DNA from: Otatea glauca
Taxonomy: Eukaryota; Streptophyta; Magnoliopsida; Poales; Poaceae
Assembly (NCBI GenBank): GCA_036346275.1
Contig: CM070725.1
Location: 37,138,104-37,202,103 of the forward strand
Length of the DNA stretch: 64,000 nt
Direction: 5' to 3'
Every line of letters begins with the position of its first letter. Position 1 is the stretch's first letter. The notes beneath the pieces were generated by a model. It worked only from the letters and a program-made list of their open reading frames with translations, had not been told where the DNA came from and made no database searches. Below are positions 21,691 through 32,721 of this stretch, piece by piece. The position numbers and the translations under genes were made by a program.

Positions 21691-23490
21691 GGACTGTAAC
21701 CAGTCTGTACATATATTTTTTTCAACTATAGTATTTAGCGGCTAATCAAGCAACATATTTTTATTTGAGACCAGCAACAGATCAATGTACCAAGAAAAGC
21801 AATAGATTATTGCTGGAGGAGGCATGCATGTGGCATGTGCACAATACATGCATGTCAGGATATATCTCCAAATCTGTTTCATTTTCTGGCTAAGCTCACT
21901 GCCACCAAAATCACTTGGTGATTTTGTTTCTGCCACCAATATCAGACATCTTATGATTCTTTCTGAAGCTACCTAACAAATCAGGTCATCGTTCTTTTAA
22001 GTCTAGGAAGCACTCTAGGGACAAAATTCGAAATGCGTGCCGAGCTCACAAGAATTTTTTCAGAACACCCTTTTACGTACTTGTAGTAGCAGAGTTTTTT
22101 CTACGAAACTTGTTAGCATGCAACAAAGCTAACAGGTAAGCTCGGGCCTATGCGAGAAAAAACTCGTTAAATCTATGTAGAAGTTTTATACTTTTAAACA
22201 AGATCATTTAAACTATAAGCATTATATTTTCATACCAACGGAGTAGAAGACAAGCTCACTGTTCCCCGAACCAGTCCCTAAAGCATGAATCACACCGGTA
22301 CACCGGTACAATCTCCGATGATCACAGGCGTGATTCATGTTGGGCTCGCAAATCGCAATAGATAATAATCTTATCTCACAAGCTCAAACATTGCAAATTA
22401 AACTTTGCTCCATCATTTTTGTGTCAGTGTATCTCGTCTTATCAACTCCATCGATGAAATATTAGCATCCAATTATTGTCCTTGGGTCCATGTGTCATCA
22501 CCTCCATGGTGCTTTCACGGTTTCACCCACCATAAGATGTGACATCTGACATTCTTTGATGAGTGATGGTGACCTGAGTGCTCCTAGATGGTATGCATTA
22601 TATGCACCTGCTGCCTGCTGGTAATGTTGAGTGTCAACCTAGCACAATTATTTTGGTTTAGGATGTGGAATTTTGGAACGGAATCACAGGCCGGCGTGGA
22701 GGACGACAGCGGGGGTCAGACGAACGTCATGGTAGATGGTGGCGTACTGTTGTTACGTGCAGGCTTTGGCCCATGACAGGTGTAAATTAAGAGCTCGGAG
22801 TACAGGACATGCAGATCACAATACCATAGTTATTGTTGGCAATAATTCGGAGAATTTTATCTGTTCAGTGGAACATGAATCTGTGTTCAGTTTACACACT
22901 GCCTAAGGATGCGGTGTTGGTTGGAGGCTTGAGAAAAACGTAAAATTAAAGAAAAAACATTCGTCGAGAAGGAGAAAGCATAAGAAGCAAGAAATAAGGT
23001 CCCTTAAAACAACTCTCGTGCCCAAATCCTCCTTCCTCACAACTCAAAACCACCACAAACCTCCTAGCACCAGCTCTGGCGGCAGGATTCGGAGGTCGAC
23101 GCGGTTGCAGCGGCGAGATCCGAAGGCCGCCGCGGTGGCGGCAGGGGGATCCGTCGGTCGCGGCAGCTGTTGCGGGATCCAGATGTTGGTGCGGCGGCGT
23201 TGGGATCCGGAGCTCGCCGTGGTGGCCGCCGAGGTGAGGAGGTCACGGCGGCGACAGGACATCGATCGTCGTGGTGCTTGCCGTTGGTTGTGGCGGAGCT
23301 TGCCGTGGTGGCCGAGGCGAGGAGAGGCTGCCGCCACAGCGTTCCACTGCTTGCACTCGCATGGCGCCTAGGGGCTCGATTTTGTGAACCTCGGCCTGAT
23401 GGTGGCTGCCTGGTCTACGGAGCTACCCAGCGTGGCAACGAAACAAACCCCCGGCAGTGTCCTGGCTAGGCGCGTGCGACCCAAACATGC
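21691..23490. other. Intergenic stretch with an unassigned GC-rich block
   Basis: 21691-22990 is AT-rich with no supported gene. 23018-23470 is GC-rich (CGGCGGCG-type runs) and open in several frames on both strands, none with a domain. It resembles a 5' gene end or low-complexity capture. Neither strand gives a convincing coding start with introns. Confidence 0.3.
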
Positions 23491-23494
23491 CCTT

Positions 23495-23950
23495 CGTCTC
23501 AGGCGTTTGGAGTGAGTGCAGAAGAATCGAGATTATGAGCTGAGTGCAAAAGGACTCAAGGCCCGCTAATGAGTGCCGAGTTGTTTTTTTAAGTGTGCAC
23601 TATCCATCAAGCTATCAGCGACCGATTTAAATCCAATCCGTATTTGTTCCATGTCTGTTTTCTGAAATATTCGTATTTACATTTGTATCCGGCCCGTATC
23701 CAAGATAAAAATATAAGCTATATTGCTAATAATGTTGGTCCACGTCCAATTCGTTTTTACCCTAGTCAAATAGACATGGAAACTTCAGCCGGTAGAATCA
23801 AGATCTGTTATCAATGCCAACATTATTGTACACCATGACTGACCCGACAGACCGGTCACTTCGTCTTCGACATTTGGAGTGAGTGCAGAAGAATCAAGAT
23901 TATGGGCCGAGAGCAAAAGGAGATTAAGAAGCCCCGCTAATATGTGCTGA
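23495..23950. repeat. Direct repeat of about 90 bp flanking a hAT-like remnant
   Basis: TTTGGAGTGAGTGCAGAAGAATC followed by AAGATTATG and a CCCGCTAAT tail occurs at about 23507-23590 and again at about 23873-23950, period about 365 bp. The DNA between (23600-23790) carries ATCCGTATTTG and GTATCCGGCCCGTATCC motifs of the hAT family seen at 26220, so the duplication includes or flanks an insertion. Confidence 0.55.
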
Positions 23951-24169
23951 ACAATCTGTTCATCTTTTCAGCCCAACCCAGCTGGGCGAGAGCTCGACCG
24001 CCAGCATGCAGCTCAGCCCCTCGTCCGCCGCCGCCGTCGCAAACTCAACCCACTTCACTCGTCGCCCGGGCTTACACCGCAACCGTTCTCTCCCCCTGCC
24101 ATTGCCATGCGCTGGCCGGTTGGCTCGTCCCGATGGATCAACAGTCGCCAACCGTTTCAAACGGCCGCA

Positions 24170-25180
24170 CCAAGGTTTACAGTACCGAACCGGCATAGAA
24201 AATCGGAAATCGCTTGGCATCGATTTTTGTCGAAAATCGGTAGAAATCGAATGATTACACAGGAAAACTGATTTAAAATCGGTGCTCAAAAAGCGGCGAA
24301 AAATTTGAAAATAGACTGGTTTAACTGACTTTCGGCCGATTTTGGTCTATTTTTGACCTAGATTGGCACACTCAAGGACTGATTTTTTATTTTCGATTTT
24401 TGAATTGATTTTTTTATTTTCTCTTATTTTCTTCGATTTCCGACCAATTTACATCGAAAATCAGCACACTAAAAAAATTATAAAAATTTGTAGAAAATAT
24501 TAATAAATCCCAATTAATCTATAAAACATCTAAGAGCAATTTCAATAGTTTTTTAATTCATTTAGTGATTCTAGAAAATCAAAAACAACAATTAATGAAA
24601 ATAAACAGAGACACTATCAAAATTGAATAAAAATTTACAAGCTTGATCATTCTTGAAATTTTAATGGTATCATAAACAGTGTTCAAGGATCATGTCACAA
24701 AATTTCCATAAATATTATACTTCATTTAGTGCCCCTAGAAAATAAGAAATAGAAGAGCATATACAAAGACAGTAGCACTTTCAAAATTTTATAAAAATCC
24801 ACAGGTCTGATAATCACCTAAAAATTTTACAGCATTATTAGCATTGCCTCAGGACCTAAAAAATGGCCAAAAATTTATAACATGATTTGTTAGCTCAATT
24901 AAATCAAGAATTGTTGACTCTTTGCCCCTTTTTTCCCTATTATGTATATTTGGATTTGCTCAAAAAGTCTCCCAAATTCGTTTTTTCAAAAGCAAATTAC
25001 CCCAGATGTCAAAAGCTATTGATACTAATTTTAGGGAACTTGGATAATTTTTTTTCAAATTTTTTGAATTTGAATTTGAATTGGACCAATTTACTGACAG
25101 GTTTCAACTCTCGAGCTGGCTCTATATGCTTGAAAATCGCTATTTTTGATCTATTTTTGTCGATTTTTAGAACCCTGCCG
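24170..25180. mobile_element. Degenerate AT-rich element with CGATTTTT motifs at both ends
   Basis: The left part is dense in AAAATCG and TCGATTTTTG. The right end repeats GATTTTTGTCG-like motifs and closes at TTTTTAGAACCCTG. The middle is A/T-rich with no coding frame. A non-autonomous hAT-like element is the likeliest reading, but I see no clear target duplication. Confidence 0.3.
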
Positions 25181-25751
25181 CAACACATGTGCACGGAACA
25201 CGTACGTGCGGCTCTGCATAGACGGATTATACGCGCATGGTGCCGTCGTTAGGCACACCTGTTAATTGTGCTCGTGTGACTCCAAATATAGGTTGTTTTG
25301 GATATCTATATCTATACCCCTTTATAATGCACCTAAGCATTCTTTTCTACGTCCACCCCAAATAATACACCCTACTAGAGATGGCCCAATCTTCATGCAC
25401 CCAGCGAAACGTCCCCAGAAACTTGCCTCCATCAAAATTAACCTCTCAGATCTTTCCTCAGCTTTACTCACCCACATCCGATGCCCATTGTTTAACGAGT
25501 CTAACTCATCCCTGTGGCCTACAACAGATCTCCCCCCACCTCCAGCATCATCTCAAGGAAAAGGAAACAAATATCCTGGAATTAAAGAAAAGGAAACAAA
25601 CGTTCTAAAAAAGGAAAAGACCATATATTACGTGCTGGGAAAAGGAAATCGGAAAACAGGGCACTATACTAGTTGATGTAATGTTTAAGGAGACATTTTG
25701 ACTATTAGTTCAAATAAAAACAATTATACATTATGAAAATATATTTTATGA
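25181..25751. other. Intergenic, nothing recognised
   Basis: A frame at 25266-25676 shows no domain, and codon use looks random. No repeat boundary is evident. Confidence 0.4.
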
Positions 25752-25761
25752 TGGATCTAGT

Positions 25762-25918
25762 CAGTGGCGAAGCTAGAAAGTTTTTGAAGTGTAGGCAAGT
25801 CTAACTACAGCGAACGTTTGCCCAGGCAAACACCGTCATACGTGCGAGAGAGGACTAAGGGTCTCATCGGGGAGCCCGAGCAGCCGCCCAGGGTCGCCGG
25901 GAGCTGGCTCGGCTAGTG
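25762..25918. mobile_element. hAT-type MITE, 157 bp, with perfect 8-bp target duplication
   Basis: It begins CAGTGGCGAAGCTAG and its right end reads CACTAGCCGAGCCAG in reverse, imperfect 15-bp inverted termini of the hAT CAGTGGCG type. GATCTAGT occurs directly on both sides (25754-25761 and 25919-25926). It has no coding capacity. Confidence 0.8.
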
Positions 25919-26219
25919 GATCTAGTAATATCAATTTTATGTTGTCAGTCTTAATAATTATTTATATGCTGGTATTCAAATTTAAAATTGTTTGACTAAC
26001 ATGAATTCAAAAACGATTTAAATTTAGAATCGGAAGGCAGTATAAATCTGTAATCCCAAGCCCCGATCGAGGTTGCAACTCTTTTTTGGTCGTTTTTCTC
26101 GATGAGTAACTACGCACAAGCTTTCCGGATGTTGGATTGCACGATAGAGTAGAGACCGTACCAAAATAATCTAAAGCGCCACCGAAATTAACTAACCATG
26201 GTTTAAACTTCAGATATGA

Positions 26220-26809
26220 ATAGGGGTGAAAACGGGTCGGATACAAGCGGATATTACTCTTTCCGTATCTTAAACCATATTTTTTTCCGGATTCGAAACC
26301 GGATACGGGCTAACCGGATACAGATACGAATTCGGGTTATTCGGGATACGGATATGTGACAGATTCGGGTCGAAACGGATAAAGATATACGGATAATGCA
26401 CGCATATATAGAGTAATATATATTGAATTAAAACCATACGAGTACATGACTAAAGTAACAAATTATATATCAATTAAATTCAACAAACATTGTAGAAAGA
26501 ATATGTTATTTGAGGATCAATAGAACCAACTAATTGTTAATATAAATGGGCTGAAATGGAAAAAAAATTATGAAAATGGGCTGGACCTTGCTGATATCTG
26601 AATATCCGATCCGATATCCGAATAGGAAATGTCCGGATATCCGAATAGGAAGATTCCGAATATCCGGATCCCATCCTGTATTTACCGGATATTGGATGCT
26701 CTGGATCCGGTCCCGGATCCGACCGGATAGTAAAATCCGGTCCCGGATCAGGTCCCGATCAGATCCGATCTCGAATCGGGCGGGAGATATCCGACCCATT
26801 TCCATCCCC
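26220..26809. mobile_element. Non-autonomous hAT element rich in CGGATA motifs
   Basis: The left end, ATAGGGGTGAAAACGGGTCGG, mirrors the right end, read in reverse as GGGGATGGAAATGGGTCGG. The flanks AGATATGA (26212-26219) and AGATACGG (26810-26817) match at 6 of 8 positions, a decayed target duplication. The interior is low-complexity GGATACGG/CCGGATAT sequence without a transposase. Relatives are at 21470-21690 and about 23600-23790. Confidence 0.7.
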
Positions 26810-27486
26810 AGATACGGACGTGACATATCTAAAGTAGCAACGAAGTAACGTTTAGCATGGAAATTAAACTATAGAATCGACTACTACCAAAATATTTACT
26901 ATCAAATATTCCATGCGCCCGTAAAACATGCAATATAATAAGGCGAAGTCGAGGTTGAATCGATTCGACAATGTGCTAAAAAATTTCTACTTCATCGCAT
27001 ATACGCTCACACAATACTTGTACACAAGATATTGCCTAATGAAAATATATATACTCGGTAGATAATTAATATCGCCATAAGTACTTTATCAACAACTTAA
27101 AAAAAAATTATCAGTGTCGATCACTGATTGAACCATGCTATAAAAAACAATATCTGGGCGTCTCTCTCATAAATACTCCAACCTATCCATACGATTGACC
27201 CACGGTCGTCCACACGATTGAAATGTGGACCTAGCGATATCAACCAATCTGCATATGGGTTGTCTCCGAGCGGGTGTATGTGAGTATGCGGCGGAAAAGC
27301 ATCTGAAAAATATTTTTTTTCTTTCGAAAGAACCCCATTCCCTAATCCCTGAAAGTTGACAACTTGATAACACGATATCTATCTCCAAGATACTGCAGCA
27401 GCCCAAACCCTAGCGCGGCCCGCCGTATGTGGTAGGATTAGAAAAGCAGGAAAAGATGGGCAGAGGAAGGACCATCTCCTCCCCTC
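26810..27486. other. Intergenic, upstream region of MIR156
   Basis: No gene was found. It becomes GC-richer near 27420 as the MIR156 core promoter begins. Confidence 0.5.
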
Positions 27487-27493
27487 TATATAA
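27487..27493 (+). promoter_or_regulatory. TATA box of MIR156
   Basis: TATATAA in CTCCCCTCTATATAATGCGG, about 175 bp before the mature miRNA. The expected start site lies near 27520. This arrangement is typical of an RNA polymerase II miRNA promoter. Confidence 0.65.
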
Positions 27494-27649
27494 TGCGGTA
27501 CGCACCCGGCCATACAGCCACAGCACCGCCAAGCAGATCTCCAGGGAAACATAGATCTGAGCAGGCCCCCTTTCTTCTCCCACTCCGGCAGATCTCTCGG
27601 CTGCCGATCTCTCTCTAATGTTTTGTTTGTGTTTGGTTTTGTGGTGGTG

Positions 27650-27806
27650 GAGGCATGGCTAGTTGACAGAAGAGAGTGAGCACACGGCGGCCAGACTGCA
27701 TCTATTCCTTCAGAAGATAGAGGCGGCGGCGTTGGCGACTACATATGAATGATGCAGCTGCTGCTGCGTGCTCACTTCTCTCTCTGTCAGCTCTCTCCCG
27801 GCCTCT
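27650..27806 (+). ncRNA. MIR156: MIR156 precursor hairpin
   Basis: The 5' arm contains TGACAGAAGAGAGTGAGCAC (27664-27683), identical to canonical plant miR156. The 3' arm contains GCTCACTTCTCTCTCTGTCA (from 27770), which pairs with it as the star strand, separated by an 86-nt loop region. miR156 guides cleavage and repression of SPL transcription-factor mRNAs and so keeps the plant in the juvenile phase, affecting tillering and grain architecture. The hairpin is on the same strand as the TATA box at 27487. A donor-like A|GTAAGTAAC at 27981 suggests that the primary transcript is spliced downstream. Only one miR156 hairpin is present, so this is not a tandem Corngrass1-type locus. The locus number within the family cannot be decided here. 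Confidence 0.95.
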
Positions 27807-28432
27807 TTCCTTGCCACTCGCCGTTATCTGTCTGCTTTGGTTTCAGCGATGAGACAAACCTCGTGCGCGGTTGCGGGATAAGGGTGGGCGGGACCTCGTC
27901 CTTATCTTGTACTGGCCGGGTGCGACTGTGCGAGTGTGTCTGCCCAGGTCGCGGCAGTCGAGGGAGACCCTTTTTTCGGAGTAAGTAACATGACTACTCC
28001 TGCACGCATGTCCATGGCGTCCTCCTTTTGCTCTTTCCCTTTGGAGGTTTTGTCTCAGTTTTCCAAGGATTAGGGGGGAGCCGGCCGGCCTCGGGGGAAG
28101 GAGACGCCGGCCCGCGTGGCGAATTGATTAATACGGCCCGTCGATCTCGCCGCTCGCCTTTCCATGCATGCTCTCGTAACCGAAATCTCGCACAACTTGC
28201 TCCTTGTTTTACTGCAAATCTGGTAGATCGACCTACTCTGTACCCTCCCTCCTTGTGCCATCTCTCTTTCCCCTGAACTTTCCTTGGACTTCCTATTGAT
28301 CGATCTGTTACTCCAAGAAAAATCCCAAGATCTGAGGTTTGTTCTTTCGATCGTCTTCCCTCTGGGACGTTTGTGTTTGTACTATCATCTCATGTACATG
28401 TGTACATGTTGGAGGTAGGTTGGGGGACAGCC

Positions 28433-28603
28433 ATGGCGGCGTCGGTGCTTGGAGGAGGTCCGGTAGATCTGCATGCTCGGAAGAGGAAAGGAGCGTCAGT
28501 GCGATTGCCTTCCAGATCTGGAAACTGCTGTACGTATACGTACTTGTATAGATCTTTCTTGTCCTCTCTCGTTCATAGTTGTTATTTGCTTACTACGTAC
28601 TAA
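28433..28603 (+). CDS. Short ORF (56 aa) downstream of the MIR156 hairpin
   Basis: The ATG at 28433 lies in a strong context (GACAGCCATGGCG). The predicted peptide starts MAASVLGGGPVDLHARKRKG, has a basic Arg/Lys cluster near residues 16-28 and a hydrophobic C-terminal part. No family is recognised. It sits about 0.63 kb after the hairpin on the same strand and could lie on a spliced MIR156 transcript. It could equally be a chance ORF; there is no homology support. Confidence 0.2.
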   Translation: MAASVLGGGPVDLHARKRKGASVRLPSRSGNCCTYTYLYRSFLSSLVHSCYLLTTY

Positions 28604-30991
28604 CTGTTCCATTGCGAAATTATTGCGAGCGTTTCAGTCTAGCGAAACAAATGACCGACGACTGAATTATATTGTTACAAGAGAAGCCAACCTTGAGCTT
28701 TTATTCTTGTGGTGCACATATCAGTAATTTGTATGTTAAGATAAAGCAGATGATCCTCGTTTCCAAATCAGCTATTCCTTTCTTTGTATATGCTTTTTTT
28801 TATGGTGTATATAGATGTGATGACCAATATTATGCACACAAATTCCTTTAGAACAGACTACATAATTCGCACAGAAGTATTATTCTTATTTTATGGGATC
28901 CAAGATGATGTTTCCATGTTATTATTTGGCATGGCTTGCTGTTTCTTTGGAAATAACCAAATTGATGCTTCGATGGTGGAAGCATAGGAACCCATATATT
29001 TGCTAGCTGGGAAAATGTATTAAAATTTAGAAGTCACGCATAGTTAAGTTCATTTTTTTCTTTTGTTTACACATGATCTTATTTTAGAGGCAGTGATCGA
29101 CCTTTCAGGTGTGTTGCACAAAATCCACTTTTTCACATGTTTCCAGTCTCTGATTAAACACCTTTGATGGCATGAAATCTTCCCTTAATTAGTTTTCTTT
29201 GTAAAAACATGGCTTAATTTCATCATTTACGTACATGCCTCTGTATTTTTCCATAAATATAGTAGAGGTACTCATCTCGATTTTAATTTTATGTGGTCCC
29301 TTGAATTCTGGATTTAGACCATTTTTTACAATTATTGTTGGGGTGACGTTATTTATATTTTTGTTTTCATCCAGTTCGCTATGCAAAACAAAAGTGCACG
29401 ATTGATTCAGTCTATGATAAGCATTTGTTAGAGTTGTACGTCATGCCTGATCAAAAACTAATTGTACAAATTTTGAAACGAAATACTCCATATTCATGCT
29501 TTCCATCATGCTAGTATTTCTATGTATTCTTGACCTTGGAGTAGCTGCACGTTGTGCTTCGACATTTCCATTACTAGTAATTTGTTGCTCGATTACACCA
29601 GATCTCGCCTAATGGTCTACGACGTACCCATTAATTTCTATAGCTAGCCAGAATAATACTCCTTTCATCTTCCCAAATAAGCTACATCTGCACAAGAAAT
29701 TAATGATGCGCTTTGGCTTTAATTCTTAGTTGGGAACCTGATATATTGAAGTACAGAGTTCCAGAGTTACTTGGACAAAATCTTATATACTGCTTACACT
29801 ATCAGTTCGATCTCATGCAAACGCTCTAAAATGACTGTGCAGTACAGTACGTACTACACGATATATATATATAGAGAGAGTTTCTTAATCATTTCTTGCT
29901 TGTATATGCTACAAGAACGTACTATAACAATTTGTAGCAGTGATGATCGCCATGTGGCTGTCTCCCCTCAGCTATCGATATGGCCCAAACTGAACAGACA
30001 TTATTTCTTGAACATGTTTCTTGGCACGTGTTGCCAACGTTTGGACAAGTGGAGATAAAAATCTGAATGTATGAATTTGACTCAGGTTTCACCTTTTGTT
30101 GGACCCTAGTCCCAAGATACGAAACATGCATATGCATGCATGCTATCCAGCATTTGTATGACAGGCTTTGTGATCAAAGAGATGTGCTGTAATTTATGAA
30201 CTAATTAACGAGCCTTGCATCTTTTGATTGATTGAAAATTGAACTGAACATTAACATTTTTTTAGTAATTATTTCCCAACAAAACATTGTTTTTGGTAAT
30301 TGTTAGGTAACACTAATTTGTTCAACCTAACTTCTAGTTCAGTTAATTTCGTACTATAATATTATATCGAGGCAATTTTAATTGGTTATTGTTTGCTATT
30401 TCTTCTGATAGCTATCACCTATCACTGTTTGACTTTAATTTGTAGGCGTATTGTGCATGCTACGTTTTCTATTATCTCTAACTACAATTTTAAAGTTTTT
30501 AAAATGTTATTTCCAATTCCAGACGTATAGCACTCTGTTCATTAATTAGATGTGTGCACTGGTGATACACCGCTAGATCAGTCTAAGAACTCAAGATCGA
30601 TATTCAAAGGGCGCTTCATACTCTTGACAACTAACCAATGAAACTGACTGACTTCTAACAAGACTCAAAATTAACCAAAACTTTCCTAATACAAACTAAT
30701 CTTATATGCATGCTAACCTTGTGAAGATTAAATCTAACATTTTTCCTTTAATCTTGACACACCTCTTCGTAAGTCGACGTCCGATCTCCCGACGCATCTC
30801 TAAGGAGTTTCGATTTCTTGCTAGCCATACCACCGGTGACGCAACTCGCCGATGATTACGACCTTTCGCTTCAGCTCCAATTGTCTTTTCACTGTTAACA
30901 CAACTTGACGGTGACACAGAATTGCATTAGAGCTTACCCACGAGAGAACTTGAACAAACCTGCAAGAACTCTTGTGCACACAGCAAAAACG
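28604..30991. other. Intergenic or MIR156 transcript tail, nothing coding recognised
   Basis: AT-rich sequence with short frames only and a short (AT)n(AG)n microsatellite at about 29862-29880. The strongest frames (29189-29386 minus, 29771-30058 plus) have no domain. This may include introns or the 3' end of the miRNA transcript. Confidence 0.4.
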
Positions 30992-31195
30992 ATGGCCACA
31001 ACTCCTCTTGCTACATGTAGCGGCTTCCTTTTAATCTTTTCGTGCAGCATGATCTCTTCTTATGCACACGACATCTCTGAAGGAACTTGCACATGTGTAT
31101 CTTGTGGACACGACTCGCACAAGAACTCACGTGATCATATACAGAGGCGATGCAAATATATAGTCAAGCATAGAAAATGCATGTATCGTGATTAA
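30992..31195 (+). CDS. Candidate small secreted cysteine-rich peptide, 67 aa
   Basis: The ATG at 30992 opens MATTPLATCSGFLLIFSCSM. A hydrophobic core at about residues 6-20, followed by small residues and S-S-Y-A-H-D, looks like a signal peptide with a cleavage site near residue 25. The mature part is short, His/Lys/Arg-rich and contains five cysteines, C-T-C-V-S-C, then C-K-Y and C-M-Y-R-D at the end. Size and layout resemble plant cysteine-rich secreted peptides, but the spacing fits no class I can name. No TATA box is obvious, and no intron is needed. It may be a remnant or a chance ORF. Confidence 0.3.
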   Translation: MATTPLATCSGFLLIFSCSMISSYAHDISEGTCTCVSCGHDSHKNSRDHIQRRCKYIVKHRKCMYRD

Positions 31196-32005
31196 TTTGA
31201 CTGGTAATTAAGTTTACCTAGTTCAATGCACGTGTAGATGCATTTTTCTGTCAGATTACTCTTACCCCCAATTAATTCAACAATTATTTAATCGACAAGC
31301 TTCCTTTTTTATTTCATTATAGAACTATAAGTAAACTGAAACAATTGTTTTCTTGGTTTATATATAGTTGTACTATATATAGTATTTAATTCATATATCC
31401 TACCATTTTGCCAAGCGATAAAAATGTTGAAGAAGGTTAGCGCTGATCTCGAGTGCTGGCAATATATTTAGCTAGCTAGGTTGGAACAGAATCATTGCAG
31501 ATCAATTATAAGAATTCCTGGCCAATAATTAATCGTTCTATTTGTTTGGAAAGTTATGAGTGTCGATTCATTGCTGAACTTAACTTTGTTTCAGAGGAAA
31601 TGCAGGACTTAACTAATAAAACTATGTGTGGTTTACTCCTCTGGAGGATCAGGGCCCGTTTAACCATAAAGCAGGCCGGTCCCCTTCAAAATGTTATGCT
31701 CATACTTATAATGTTTGAGGACCACAAAAGTATATATAGTAGTATAAGATTTCATTGTACCGTTAACTAGGTAGTTGTTTTTGAAATCAAAGCCAGCGCA
31801 TGCTATACTTTGACTGCCTCGAGTTTTTTTTTTCGAGAACACTGACTGTCTCAATGTTTTTTTTTTAAGAATCATCTACGTCAAGCTTGATTTCCAATCC
31901 TAAATTGTATTGATCTTGATTTGACAATATATTAATGGAAGTTCACTTTGCATGTTTTTGTTAGTATATGGCGAGGGTGTGCAGGCATGCATGCAAACAT
32001 ATATA
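31196..32005. other. Intergenic, nothing recognised
   Basis: AT-rich. Frames at 31495-31770 (+) and 31660-31875 (-) overlap each other and show no domain. Confidence 0.4.
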
Positions 32006-32066
32006 CTCCATAATCCTTATGTCCACAAATGTAGGTTATCGTGGGTTCCATGCGGTTGACCATTAA

Positions 32067-32301
32067 TCTCTACTAATTCTAATTAAGAGTCGGTGGCGAT
32101 CATCCGTTCTCCTTCAGAGTAGTTGATTCGTTGGATCTAACATAAACGGTTGAGATGAAAGAGGATTTAACCTGATAGTCAAATCTCTTCGGAGAAACAA
32201 ACTTTTCCTACTATTGAAACATAACTAAAGTTAGTGTTATCTGCAAATAAATTTTTTGTTGCAAATTGAGTTTTCGTTGCAATGCACGGGCACATGACTA
32301 G
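32067..32301 (+). mobile_element. Non-autonomous Helitron, 235 bp
   Basis: It starts TCTCTACTAATTC after a host A and ends GCACGGGCACATGACTAG before a host T, matching Helitron TC...CTRR ends and A/T insertion preference. The motif GTCGGTGGCG shortly after the 5' end is shared, as GTTGGTGGCG, with the neighbouring inverted copy. No Rep/helicase coding is present. Confidence 0.75.
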
Positions 32302-32552
32302 TATATGTTAAAGTACCAGTTAAGTGTCTGTGTGTTGTAATAGAAACACATTTTTTAATCAAATAATCAAATCATGCCACACTAACAAAAAAAATAAAAT
32401 TGCAATTTTGAGTTGCCATGGGTGGAAGAAGTGGGTAATAGCCCATCTAAGGGCAGCGGGTGTAGGTGAAAAAGAAAAATACGGTTGATTTCTTTTTTAA
32501 CTCATGGCCCATATGTCAGCGCCACCAACTCGTATTTATATATTAGTAAAGA
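32298..32552 (-). mobile_element. Second Helitron-like segment, inverted, sharing the CTAG end
   Basis: Read on the minus strand it begins TCTTTACTAATATATAAATA and reaches CATATACTAG, using the same CTAG (32298-32301) as the plus-strand Helitron. The host bases on the minus strand are A before and T after, as expected. The 5' end family matches its neighbour. The shared terminus makes the exact 3' boundary ambiguous. Confidence 0.5.
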
Positions 32553-32721
32553 TATAAATTGACTATATAAAAATAACGCAAACAGATTTGTCATGTAAAT
32601 TAATTTCACAATATATATTCTTTATTATTGTTGCTAGCATATTATGATAATAAATTATAGTCAGTCTTGCATCAAAGGCTGTGAAAAGTAAAAAATGACC
32701 TATATTTGTGGACGGAGGGAG

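Larger units (their letters stand above)
32006..32721. mobile_element. Stowaway/mariner-type element carrying two Helitron-like insertions
   Basis: The left end CTCCATAATCCTTATGTCC and the right end, in reverse CTCCCTCCGTCC, followed by CACAAATATAGGT, are the usual grass Stowaway termini. A TA dinucleotide flanks each side (32004-32005 and 32722-32723). Typical Stowaways are 70-350 bp. The 716-bp length is explained by the Helitron-like segments inside. There is no transposase. Confidence 0.75.

Noticed and set aside
23018..23469. Overlapping ORFs on both strands
   Set aside because: GC-rich low-complexity sequence open in several frames at once, with no domain and no splice structure.
27650..28700. 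Second miR156 hairpin (tandem Corngrass1-type locus)
   Set aside because: No second GACAGAAGAGAG was found in the region.
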